Shown piece by piece: positions 24,405 to 32,291 of a stretch of DNA of 43,806 bases. The DNA comes from Nitrospira japonica. Its GTDB lineage: Bacteria > Nitrospirota > Thermodesulfovibrionia > Thermodesulfovibrionales > SM23-35. Every line of letters begins with the position of its first letter. The stretch's first letter is position 1. The notes under the pieces were generated by a model. The model ran no database searches. It was not told where the DNA came from and worked only from the letters and a program-made list of their open reading frames with translations. The stretch is taken from positions 1 through 43,806 of the forward strand of contig DYFC01000055.1 of assembly GCA_020725385.1 (NCBI GenBank), in the 5' to 3' direction. The position numbers and the translations under genes are program-made.

Positions 24405-26397
24405 ACTAACAAACTTTAGACAATTCTATGGAAGTCAAAAAATCGAATTTTCTACTGACCCCCAAAAAAATGTAACATTAATTCATGCTGAAAATGGCTT
24501 TGGCAAGACTACAATACTAAATTCAATCCTGTGGGCACTCTTTGACCAACTCACAGCAAAATTTGAGGATCCTCAAGTAAAAATAAATTTTGAAGCATTA
24601 GAAGAAGGAATCAGCGAAGCCAAAGTCGAAGTTGGTATGCTATTCAAGTCGTTAAACTATCTTGTTGTTCGTCGTGTCGATAAACTTAACAAATCTAAAT
24701 TAGAAGCTTTTAAAATTATTGCTGGTCGACATGAACCCCTTAATGCACCTGAAACATTTATTAATTCTGTTGTTCCCTCTGAAATGGCAAAATATTTCTT
24801 CTTCGATGGTGAAGCTGCTGAAGCTTACTCTTCTGCAACAAATTATGAGGCAATTGGTAAAGCAATCCGCAGTATTTTGGGATGCGAATTGGCAGAAACA
24901 GCAATCGAAGATTTAAAGGAGACTTGCAAAAGTATAGATAAGGAGCTCAGAAAGATTCCCGGAGAAGATGAGATTCATGATATCGAAGAAGAAATTAGCA
25001 AAATAGAGGATGAACTAGAAAACCATTTAAGACTAAAGGAAAAGCTTGAGGATGAAATTGCTAATTATACTAAAGAACGCTCAATTATTGACAAAAAATT
25101 GCACGAAATGGAAGCTGCAAAAGAAATTCATACTGCACGTACAGCTAAAGAGGAGCAATTAAGTAATGTTCGCCAAGATATTAAAGCAACTATACAAGAA
25201 ATTGTCAAATGGGTCGGCAACAGATCAATTCAAGTGGTCGGTCGCAGATTGGCTCAAGAAACATTCGAATTCATAAATGAAGCAAGCTTAAAAGGGAAAA
25301 TACCAAGCCCATATAATGAAGAATTTGTTAAAGGTTTACTGGATGATGAAATTTGCATTTGTCATCGTCCTCTTAAGCCAGGGTCTGAAGAATGGGTTGC
25401 TGTTGCTGAACTTCTTAAGAATGCATCCAATGCAGAAATAATGGGGCGGGTAGTTCGTGCCAGGGCACGCGCATCAGTATTCAGTGAAGAGTCTGGTGAT
25501 GCTTCAAAGACTATTTCAGATTCAAAGAAAAAGCTCGGATCACTCACAGCAAAATATGAAAAACTTGAACAGGAAGTTGCTGAGCTTAGCAAAAAACTTG
25601 AGAATGTTCAGATAGATGAGATCGCTGAAAGGGAACGAGCCAGACGAAATTTAGATAGTAAGATTCTGGATAATAGTCAAAAACTCGGAGGAGTGAAAGG
25701 AAAAATCAATCAATTGGAGACAAATAAAAGAATCAAGGAAGAGGAGCTCCAAAAAGCAGGACAAAAAAACAAGCAAGCAAGGAGGCTTCTGCTAAGGCGA
25801 GAACTTTTAGTAAGATCAGGGGAAGTACTTAAAAGACTTTTGGAAAGCTATGAGGATGAAGCCAGAAAGAATATTCAAGAAGAAATTAATAAAATTCTTG
25901 GTGTTGTTGCCCACAAAGATTACGAGTGTCGAATAAATCCCAACTTTTCAATAGAATTAGTACTTTCTAAAGGACGACGAAGTCCAAAAAGTGGTGGTGA
26001 AAATCAACTTTTGAGCCTTGTATTTATTGCGTCTCTTATCAAGTTTGCAGCATCAAGAATAAATGATGATAATCTTATCTTGAAACCAGGTACTGTTGCA
26101 CCTCTTGTTATTGATGCCCCCTTAGGTCAACTTGATACTACCTATAGAGCAAGTTTTGGAGAATATATTCCTAAGCTTGCGGAACAGATAATATTATTGT
26201 TATCAAGTGGGCAAGCTGACCCTGAAGTCTTGGAGGCATTGGAACCTTACATAGGTGCTGAATATCTTTTGTTTTCTGAGAATAAAGGACCTAGAGGACA
26301 AAGGCCAGAAGTTCACCGCTCAATTCGTGGAAAGGATTACATAGTAACTCTTTTCAATCAGTCTAGGAATATGACACGCATTGAAAGGATAAAATAG
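24385..26397 (+). CDS. DndD-like SMC/Rad50-type ATPase, second copy in the island
   Basis: 670 residues from GTG 24385. Walker A is AENGFGKTT at 35-43, near the N-terminus. A coiled coil follows, interrupted near residue 324 by ICICHRPL, a possible zinc-hook-like turn. The C-terminal part has GGENQLLSLVFIASL and the Walker B LVIDAPLGQLD. It is related to DndD but belongs to the divergent operon and is not a recent duplicate by eye. It probably senses or loads on DNA for the downstream helicase-nuclease; that is inference. The gene overlaps the 56-aa gene by 20 bases and is followed after one base by the next gene. Confidence 0.85.
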   Translation: MKIQTVELTNFRQFYGSQKIEFSTDPQKNVTLIHAENGFGKTTILNSILWALFDQLTAKFEDPQVKINFEALEEGISEAKVEVGMLFKSLNYLVVRRVDKLNKSKLEAFKIIAGRHEPLNAPETFINSVVPSEMAKYFFFDGEAAEAYSSATNYEAIGKAIRSILGCELAETAIEDLKETCKSIDKELRKIPGEDEIHDIEEEISKIEDELENHLRLKEKLEDEIANYTKERSIIDKKLHEMEAAKEIHTARTAKEEQLSNVRQDIKATIQEIVKWVGNRSIQVVGRRLAQETFEFINEASLKGKIPSPYNEEFVKGLLDDEICICHRPLKPGSEEWVAVAELLKNASNAEIMGRVVRARARASVFSEESGDASKTISDSKKKLGSLTAKYEKLEQEVAELSKKLENVQIDEIAERERARRNLDSKILDNSQKLGGVKGKINQLETNKRIKEEELQKAGQKNKQARRLLLRRELLVRSGEVLKRLLESYEDEARKNIQEEINKILGVVAHKDYECRINPNFSIELVLSKGRRSPKSGGENQLLSLVFIASLIKFAASRINDDNLILKPGTVAPLVIDAPLGQLDTTYRASFGEYIPKLAEQIILLLSSGQADPEVLEALEPYIGAEYLLFSENKGPRGQRPEVHRSIRGKDYIVTLFNQSRNMTRIERIK

Positions 26398-26398
26398 A

Positions 26399-26863
26399 AT
26401 GAGAGGGTTTCGTAGAAGTAAGAAATATGAAGATATGGTGCGGCAGCTTGCCGAAAAACCACATTCAATAGCTGGCAGGTCGATATTTCCCACCATGAGA
26501 GAATTGATGTGTTTTGCGGCTGTACTTGGATTCGAATTTGATAAACGAAAACCTTTGGATTCTGATACAAATGAAATTGATAGCAGAATCTTTTTAAATA
26601 GTGAGGTCGCTCTTGACCTTTTATATCTTATAGGGCTTGCTACAGAGAAAAGTGTGGATATTCTTAGAGAAGAAAATGAAGAAGAAATGATTCGAATATT
26701 TGAAGAGTATGCAGAAGGAGGATTTGAAATTCTTGAGACATGGCTACTGGAAAAACCAGAAGACACTAATGGGGACAATGCTATACTAACAGCTCTATTC
26801 AAGAATGGTTTTTTAGACATCCCCAGACCTATTGAGACCGCTGCGCCAGAGATTAATTTTTAA
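26399..26863 (+). CDS. Dnd-system-associated protein (dnd_assoc_4-like)
   Basis: 154 residues. The pattern of a basic start, then IFPTMRELMCFAAVLGFEFD, ALDLLYLIGLATEKSVDILR and IFEEYAEGGFEILETWL, is what I recall of the Dnd system-associated protein 4 family; I could not verify this by search. It is mostly helical with no visible catalytic motif, and its function is unknown. It lies between the ATPase (one-base gap) and the helicase (one-base gap), so it is likely part of one complex. Confidence 0.65.
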   Translation: MRGFRRSKKYEDMVRQLAEKPHSIAGRSIFPTMRELMCFAAVLGFEFDKRKPLDSDTNEIDSRIFLNSEVALDLLYLIGLATEKSVDILREENEEEMIRIFEEYAEGGFEILETWLLEKPEDTNGDNAILTALFKNGFLDIPRPIETAAPEINF

Positions 26864-26864
26864 C

Positions 26865-29000
26865 ATGCTGCGTGAACTTAGTTTGAAGGCTGTCTATAGG
26901 TCCGACCAAGATAATATCCTCAAAGATTTCTATATTCCGGCCCTAAGTGTTTCAGTCCAGTATGACAGGGCTGTAGGTTTTTTTTCTGCCAGTATGCTGT
27001 CATACGCCGCTCAAGGCATATCTGCTTTTTTACAAAATAATGGTCATATGCGCTTGATAATTGGCGGAGAAATAGAGCCTGAAGACGAGTATGCTATACG
27101 TCAAGGATATAATTTACGAGATGTAGTTAATCGGTTAGGCCAGAAAATAATTTCAATTATAGACCATATTGATGACACTTTATTTTACAGGCGTATTGAG
27201 GCATTATCTTGGCTTGTTGCTAGCGGACATTTAGATATTAAAATTGCATTAAGAAAAAAGGGAATGTATCACGAAAAAATTGGTATTTTAACAGACAGAA
27301 ATAGTGACAGAATAGTATTCCAAGGTGCAGCTAATGAAACTGTAAATGCTTTACTTCCTGATTTCAACTTTGAATCAATAAATGTGTTTCAATGTTGGCG
27401 ACAAGAATTTACTGAGCACTTTATGCCTTACATAGTTGGGTTTGAGAATCTTTGGCAAAATCGTGCTCCAAATACCCTTGTACTTGATTTCCCAGAAGCG
27501 GCAAAAGAAAAATTGGTAAAGATTGCTAAAAAAGCGCACACTCCGTTGACAAGTCAAGTAGAGCTTGAGTTGTGGAATAAACTTACAAATAAAGATGATG
27601 GAAAGAATGTCGAACTTCTGCCGAAAATACCATTTTTATTAAATGGATATGAGTTTGAGATTAAAGCCCATCAAATTACAGGTCTAAATGCTTGGAAATC
27701 AAATGGTTTCAGGGGCATTTTAGCTCATGCGACAGGTTCTGGTAAAACAATCACATCAATATACGGGGCAATCAAGGTGTTTGAAGCCACAAACAAACTT
27801 TTTTTGATTATTGCGGTACCTTACCAAACTTTAGCTGACCAATGGTGCAGTATTTTAAGGGAGTTTAACATTTTTCCCATCCAGTGCTATGAAAATACCG
27901 ATAGATGGTTGTTAAAGTTGTCAGAGTTTGTAAGTTTATATGCACAAGGAGCCCTTAGGTTTGTTTGTGTAGTTGTCGTTAATAGAACATTGCAGTCAAA
28001 AGATTTCCAGCGATTAATAAGACAAGTTCCAGGTGAACATATGTTATGGATAGGAGATGAATGTCATTATCATGGCTCTTTAGGGTTTTCGAATGCTCTG
28101 CCGTCCCAAGCAAAACTAAGACTCGGTCTCTCCGCTACACCAGAGCACTATCTTAATAAAAGCATGAATGACCGTTTGCAAGACTTCTATGGTTCAATAG
28201 TACATACTTACAGTCTTCAAGATGCAATCAAAGAAGGTATTTTATCACCATATTTTTATTATATTGAACCTGTAGATTTAACTGAATATGAGGCAGAAAA
28301 ATACTACGAGCTAAGCGGAAAGATTTCCCAATTGATGGCTCAAAATAATGAAGACTCTATATATATGTCTGATAATAGCCAACTAAATTTTTTACTGTTT
28401 CAGCGTGCTAGACTGCTGGGACATGCTACAAATAAAATTAATGCGTTAAGAAATCTTCTCAGAAATAAGAAGCCAACACCATTAACACTGTTCTACTGTG
28501 GTGATGGTAGCACCGAAGATGAAGATGGCACAGAAACAACCCAGCTTGATTTAGTGACTAAGACGTTATATGATTTGGGCTGGAAATGTTCACGTTTCAC
28601 TTCTCATGAGAAAAGAGAGGAGCGCGAAACATTACTAAATCATTTTAGAATAGGCACAATTGATGCGTTAGTTGCAATAAGATGTCTAGATGAGGGGATC
28701 GATATTCCTGCCTGTCGTACTGCTTATATATTGGCTAGCAGCAGAAACCCGAAACAATTTGTACAACGCCGTGGAAGGATCTTACGTCGCTCTCCTGGGA
28801 AGGAATCTGCTGAAATATATGACTTTTTTGTTAAGCTTCCTGAAAATATCGCTAATAACAATCAATATGAGCGTTCCCTTATTTCTGCAGAACTTAAACG
28901 AGTTTCAGAATTTGTTCAGCTTTCGGAAAACCCAACTGATTCGATAACATCTCTTAGTGAACTGTTGCAGAAATATGATTTAACGCATTTGCTCTTTTAG
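26865..29000 (+). CDS. PLD-like nuclease / superfamily 2 helicase fusion
   Basis: About 711 residues. The N-terminal 230 residues carry a PLD-type half site, YHEKIGILTD followed by QGAANETVN (HxK near residue 135, then the N/E part). The rest is an SF2 helicase: ATGSGKT near 289, GDECHYHG (DECH box) near 397, LGLSATPEH, and QRRGRILRRS as motif VI. Similar PLD-helicase fusions occur in phage-defence systems, where the helicase moves on DNA and the PLD part cuts. I start at ATG 26865, directly after the previous stop (TAACATG); TTG 26832 would overlap. It is the last gene of the divergent module. Confidence 0.88.
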   Translation: MLRELSLKAVYRSDQDNILKDFYIPALSVSVQYDRAVGFFSASMLSYAAQGISAFLQNNGHMRLIIGGEIEPEDEYAIRQGYNLRDVVNRLGQKIISIIDHIDDTLFYRRIEALSWLVASGHLDIKIALRKKGMYHEKIGILTDRNSDRIVFQGAANETVNALLPDFNFESINVFQCWRQEFTEHFMPYIVGFENLWQNRAPNTLVLDFPEAAKEKLVKIAKKAHTPLTSQVELELWNKLTNKDDGKNVELLPKIPFLLNGYEFEIKAHQITGLNAWKSNGFRGILAHATGSGKTITSIYGAIKVFEATNKLFLIIAVPYQTLADQWCSILREFNIFPIQCYENTDRWLLKLSEFVSLYAQGALRFVCVVVVNRTLQSKDFQRLIRQVPGEHMLWIGDECHYHGSLGFSNALPSQAKLRLGLSATPEHYLNKSMNDRLQDFYGSIVHTYSLQDAIKEGILSPYFYYIEPVDLTEYEAEKYYELSGKISQLMAQNNEDSIYMSDNSQLNFLLFQRARLLGHATNKINALRNLLRNKKPTPLTLFYCGDGSTEDEDGTETTQLDLVTKTLYDLGWKCSRFTSHEKREERETLLNHFRIGTIDALVAIRCLDEGIDIPACRTAYILASSRNPKQFVQRRGRILRRSPGKESAEIYDFFVKLPENIANNNQYERSLISAELKRVSEFVQLSENPTDSITSLSELLQKYDLTHLLF

Positions 29001-29018
29001 AAAAATCTTTACCTTCAC

Positions 29019-29393
29019 CTAATACCTCTTTTTCTTCTCCACAACCTTACATATTATACGGTATTGTTGTGTTTTTGTCAGTTCAATATCCGGATAGTTC
29101 GGGCTCAGGGGGTGGAGGATTCTGGCCTTACCGTATTTTTTCATTTGTTTGAAGACTGCTTCGTCCTCGGAGTTTTTGAGGACGACGTAATCACCGTGAT
29201 CTGGCTTTATATGCGGATTTCCGATGATGATGTCACCGTCCCTGAATTCGGGTTCCATGGAATCACCTCTCACTCTCAATGCAAATAAGTTCTTCCCTTT
29301 TGCATCGCTCTCGATCCACTCCTCTACTTCCTCTTCGTACGCTTTGCTCTGACGACCTCGTGAGATGACACATTTGGCACGATTATGGCACGA
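29019..29393 (-). pseudogene. S24/LexA-type repressor fragment without its DNA-binding domain
   Basis: The C-terminal peptidase-like domain is intact: FALRVRGDSMEPEFRDGDII with the catalytic Ser, and further on DYVVLKNSEDEAVFKQ, where a Lys is expected near K66. The frame is open upstream only to 29393 and includes CVISRGRQSKAYEEE, the linker of phage cI-type repressors. No ATG/GTG and no helix-turn-helix precede it; a TTG at 29279 is the only start-like codon. It is probably a remnant of a phage or ICE regulator at the island edge. Confidence 0.65.
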
Positions 29394-29404
29394 TTAAGAA
29401 ATGT

Positions 29405-29469
29405 CCCCTTTGGCCCCTTTGCGGCCCCTTTCATTCGCGTGGCCCCTTTGGCCCCTTTATGGCCCCTTT
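29405..29469. repeat. Cluster of six CCCCTTT units, two sets of three
   Basis: CCCCTTT begins at 29405, 29414, 29425, 29443, 29452 and 29463. The gaps 9 and 11 repeat, so the second set of three is the first shifted by 38 bases. The right-hand set encodes the final residues KGAIKGPKGP of the gene fragment at 29431-29805. Confidence 0.75.
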
Positions 29470-29805
29470 AGTCAAACAATAATATACGCCCTTGCCCGTT
29501 GTCCCAACTTTCTTGATAATTCCTTTAGTAATCAACTCGTCGAGATCGCGAGATGCAGTCCTTTTTGCAACAGAATATTCGTCCTGATACTCTGAGTTTG
29601 TTATCTTTCCATGTATTTTTAAGTAGCTAATGGCTTTTATCTGCCGCTCATTCAGTTTGAACGCGGCCAGTACCTTGTCTGTCAGCCAGTCCCGCCAGAC
29701 TGTGATTGTAAATTCTCCGCCTCGCTGCATGAAATCAGGCTCCGGCAGAGCATGTGCAACGCACTCCCTAATCATCATGAGGGTGCTTGTTCTATATCTG
29801 TCCAA
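29431..29805 (-). pseudogene. C-terminal remnant of a Schlafen/RecG-like ATP-binding regulator
   Basis: 124 residues. LPEPDFMQRGGEFTITVWR followed by LNERQIKAISYLKIHGKITN and SVAKRTASRDLDELI matches the C-terminal wing of AlbA_2-domain regulators often annotated as ATP-binding or RecG-like: a short beta tail, then a winged helix. The N-terminal AlbA domain is missing, and the frame opens at an internal Met. The last residues come from the CCCCTTT repeat cluster. It might be expressed as a small DNA-binding protein, but it is more likely a fragment. Confidence 0.5.
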
Positions 29806-29870
29806 GTAATCACATCCACTAAGAGAAATTCCATCTTACCTAATTCATTACCCATTTAAATAAATATTAC

Positions 29871-30075
29871 CTATTTCCTTTCCCATTGGGCATTCTGCCC
29901 CCTTCAAAGGCACACAACCTGCCCGCCTTCACGAAGTTTCTTTAAAACCTGCCGTATCATGTCCACGCTTACACCCGGACATTCTCTTTGAATGTCGGCG
30001 ATTCGGAAAGGCCAGATAGTCTTTTTTATTGCTGACGTAATCAACTCTGTCTTTGTGCCTTTCGGTGACCTTAAT
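29871..30075 (-). pseudogene. HTH tail of a Fic-type protein, with nonsense mutation
   Basis: The frame KGTKTELITSAIKK, then WPFRIADIQRECPGVSVDMI and RQVLKKLREGGQVVCL runs into TGA at 29904-29906. Reading through it gives RGQNAQWERK and a stop at 29871-29873, the normal ending; GGA to TGA would explain the break. This looks like the C-terminal helix-turn-helix found on some Fic-family proteins (identification from memory, moderate). The rest of the gene is absent. Upstream, 30078-30250 carries short open stretches in shifting frames (for example KTVGEFIRARREGKTTPGLI) that I cannot identify and that may be another decayed gene. Confidence 0.45.
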
Positions 30076-30289
30076 TACCCGACACGTTCTTCAAACTCGT
30101 GGTAAGTGGTCTTGAGAGTGTAAAGAACATAATTGATATAAGGCCAGGGGTCGTTTTTCCCTCACGCCTTGCCCTGATGAACTCTCCTACGGTTTTTATG
30201 ATATTAAATATAGTTCAATTAAAAGTGTTGTCAAAGGACAATTCTTTCACATTGACCGAAAATAATATCAATATAATTAGTTGATTTTA

Positions 30290-30323
30290 CTGGAGCCGGT
30301 GGGGGGAGTCGAACCCCCGGCCA
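30290..30323 (-). repeat. Right attachment repeat within tRNA-Thr
   Basis: The 3' half of the intact tRNA gene, from the CCA end through the T stem-loop, matches 16048-16081 at 31 of 34 positions in direct orientation. The distance between the repeats is about 14.2 kb. Confidence 0.75.
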
Positions 30324-30365
30324 GATGATTACGAATCAGCTGCTCTGCCTCTGAGCTACACCGGC
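30291..30365 (-). tRNA. tRNA-Thr (anticodon CGT)
   Basis: 75 bases with encoded CCA. The acceptor stem GCCGGTG pairs with CACCGGC; the D stem is GCTC/GAGC; the anticodon loop TTCGTAA gives CGT, reading ACG; the T arm is GGGGG-TTCGACT-CCCCC. One C-T mismatch lies in the anticodon stem. The gene reads leftward with its 3' end facing the island, so the island is integrated at the usual 3'-end site and the tRNA stays whole. Confidence 0.92.
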
Positions 30366-30433
30366 ATTTAAAATATAAATATTATTTTGATTCTAATTTA
30401 TTTAAAGATAACCTTGCAAGTTTCAAAAAAAGA

Positions 30434-30460
30434 GGGAGAAAGCTTTATTTGCTTTCTCCC
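30434..30460 (-). terminator. Rho-independent terminator of the second porin
   Basis: A ten-base stem (GGGAGAAAGC / GCTTTCTCCC) with a seven-base loop is followed on the minus strand by CTCTTTTTTT. It lies about 50 bases after the porin stop and 70 bases before the tRNA. Confidence 0.9.
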
Positions 30461-30511
30461 TTATCCTAAATTGGGGAGTCAGGATTGAAGCATGCTTAAT
30501 TCATTTGTTAC

Positions 30512-31972
30512 CTAAAACTGTGCATAAACACCTAAATACCAAACTAAAGTTGAGTCTTCCCATTTCTTAGTTTTGAAGTATGCCTTTAACGCATCATCAG
30601 CTTTTACATAATCAGCACCTATTCCAACCCTTGTGGCATCATTAAACCAGTAAGATAAACAAGTTCCATAACGCTGATAAACAATGTCTTTTTTGTTTAC
30701 TCCTTCTGCAGTTTTATATTCTCCATCAATATTTACATATTCATATCTTACACCTATACCGGGAAATCCCATCCATATCTTTTCACCATAAATAAGATGG
30801 GCGTCTGCATAACCGGTCCAGGCACCACCTTTTTCATAACCATCATTAGTTTGATAAAAGTGTGTATTATCGAAATTCATGTAACCAAGTTCTAATCCGG
30901 TGATATACTTCTTACCAAAAGTCTTCTCAAATGAAAAATCAGCAGCCCATGCATCCCTGCTCAGAGAAGAATCACCATATTTAGATTGGTCAGCTCCGTT
31001 TAAATGTTTTTCGTGGTGGTATCCGATACCAAATGTCATGGTATCCATCTTACCAAGGTAGGTCTGTCTTACCCTTAAAGATGGATCAGAAACAGTTCCT
31101 TCAGATTTAAAACCAAGCATTGTAGGAGTAAATTCTATTCTTGCGTCATATTCTAATCCTCTTTTATCTTTAACAGATTCTCCGGTTACTATACTTGCAT
31201 CGCCAAATCCTCCGCTTAAATTCCAGACCTTATTAGATTTCGACCTATCTTCATTAGCCAGAGCTACATAATATTTAAACATGCCATCTTTTATTGACCC
31301 TGCAACAACAGCCTCATAATCATTTCTTTTAAAAGGTTGTGAAGATCTATAACCTCCTGCATACGGGTCCACAGCTCTTAAAGCATCTTTAAATTGAGTA
31401 GGAAGAAAATAATTTCCATCACTTGACATAACAGGACTTTGATGTCGGGCTACAAATTGATGTCTGCTGAATGGAACTCTTGTTTGGCCTAACTTTACTA
31501 CAAGTTCAGGTAGAAAACTAAACTGGACAGCACCTTCCCATAATTTAACAGCATAATCTTCACTTTCATTGGCATCGATCATGCCGTAAAATTGAATAAA
31601 TTTGCCATACTCACCTTTTGCGGTAAGCCTTAACTTATAAATCTCGAAATAATTATTTCTGTAATCGTGTTCTTTATCCTCGTCTCTATTCAGATAAAAA
31701 GCTCTAATCTGAGCAGATAGCTCAGCTTTAGGTAACTTTTTTTCTACCTTGTCAGTTATTTTTTCAACCTCGATAACTTTTTTCTCAGTCTCAACAGCTT
31801 TTGTAGCTGTTTCTGTCTGCTTCTTTTCAAGATCTTCTATTCTCTTAAGAAGTTTCTGAACCTCAGATTTGAGTTGATCGACTTCCTTTGAAGAGTCAGC
31901 TGCTAATACAGGCATGACTGATAAAGAAAGCAAGAAAAGAAATGCAAACAAAAAACCCCATACCCGTTTCAT
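30512..31972 (-). CDS. OprO/OprP-type porin with N-terminal coiled coil
   Basis: 486 residues. The signal peptide ends VMPVLAAD near residue 26. Residues 29-78 form a heptad coiled coil (VDQLKSEVQKLLKRIEDLEK and on), as in trimeric porins that hold the cell wall. A long beta barrel follows, with QFYGMIDANESEDYAVKLWE and VKLGQTRVPFSRHQF typical of the OprO/OprP family, and an aromatic C-terminal end (GVYAQF). The substrate could be phosphate, polyphosphate or other anions. Unlike the first porin there is no Pho box; two palindromes stand upstream instead. GGAGG precedes the ATG. Confidence 0.82.
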   Translation of the reverse strand: MKRVWGFLFAFLFLLSLSVMPVLAADSSKEVDQLKSEVQKLLKRIEDLEKKQTETATKAVETEKKVIEVEKITDKVEKKLPKAELSAQIRAFYLNRDEDKEHDYRNNYFEIYKLRLTAKGEYGKFIQFYGMIDANESEDYAVKLWEGAVQFSFLPELVVKLGQTRVPFSRHQFVARHQSPVMSSDGNYFLPTQFKDALRAVDPYAGGYRSSQPFKRNDYEAVVAGSIKDGMFKYYVALANEDRSKSNKVWNLSGGFGDASIVTGESVKDKRGLEYDARIEFTPTMLGFKSEGTVSDPSLRVRQTYLGKMDTMTFGIGYHHEKHLNGADQSKYGDSSLSRDAWAADFSFEKTFGKKYITGLELGYMNFDNTHFYQTNDGYEKGGAWTGYADAHLIYGEKIWMGFPGIGVRYEYVNIDGEYKTAEGVNKKDIVYQRYGTCLSYWFNDATRVGIGADYVKADDALKAYFKTKKWEDSTLVWYLGVYAQF

Positions 31973-32061
31973 AACTTAACCTCCTTTTTTGAATTATTTT
32001 TTATCTGCAACCCGCAGAGTTTCCAAACTTCAAGTAATCAATATACTGTTTTTCAAAACTA

Positions 32062-32080
32062 TAGATTATACAATAATCTA
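32062..32080 (-). promoter_or_regulatory. 19-bp palindrome overlapping the porin -10
   Basis: TAGATTATACAATAATCTA is an 8-3-8 perfect palindrome. On the minus strand its centre reads TTGTATAATC, a good -10 (TATAAT), about 90 bases before the porin ATG. A repressor bound here would block the promoter; which one is unknown. Confidence 0.6.
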
Positions 32081-32119
32081 AAACTTTATGTGCTTATTAT
32101 TTCATATCTTTATAATCTT

Positions 32120-32142
32120 TACAATTATAAGCAATAATTGTA
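32120..32142. promoter_or_regulatory. 9-5-9 inverted repeat upstream of the porin
   Basis: TACAATTAT and ATAATTGTA are separated by five bases. It lies about 40 bases upstream of the 19-bp palindrome and could be an activator site or a second operator. Confidence 0.5.
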
Positions 32143-32291
32143 CCAAATTAAAAACTCTTTATTAATACATGGTTTTCTTTGAAATTGTCTTCTAAGGTGA
32201 AACAATATGAGGCGGTTACATATTTTATTTAAGAAAATTAGAGATAATATATGGTGCAATAATAAGTTACTAAGAAATAATTTATTGCATA

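Larger units (their letters stand above)
31973..32291. other. Intergenic region with two operator-like palindromes
   Basis: 319 bases between the second porin and the DUF4912 gene, both leftward. It holds the palindromes at 32062-32080 and 32120-32142 and no coding frame. I see no clear terminator for the DUF4912 gene. Confidence 0.5.

Noticed and set aside
26320..26820. 166-residue leftward frame opposite the Dnd-associated gene
   Set aside because: It lies antisense to two tightly packed rightward genes, is Ser-rich and lacks a ribosome site.
29401..29469. CRISPR-like array
   Set aside because: The CCCCTTT units are only 7-9 bases with 2-11-base gaps; there are no spacers of CRISPR length and no cas genes.
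30099..30284. 61-residue rightward frame beside the tRNA
   Set aside because: The opposite strand reads more protein-like stretches (KTVGEFIRARREGKTTPG) in shifting frames, so this is a shadow of a decayed gene.
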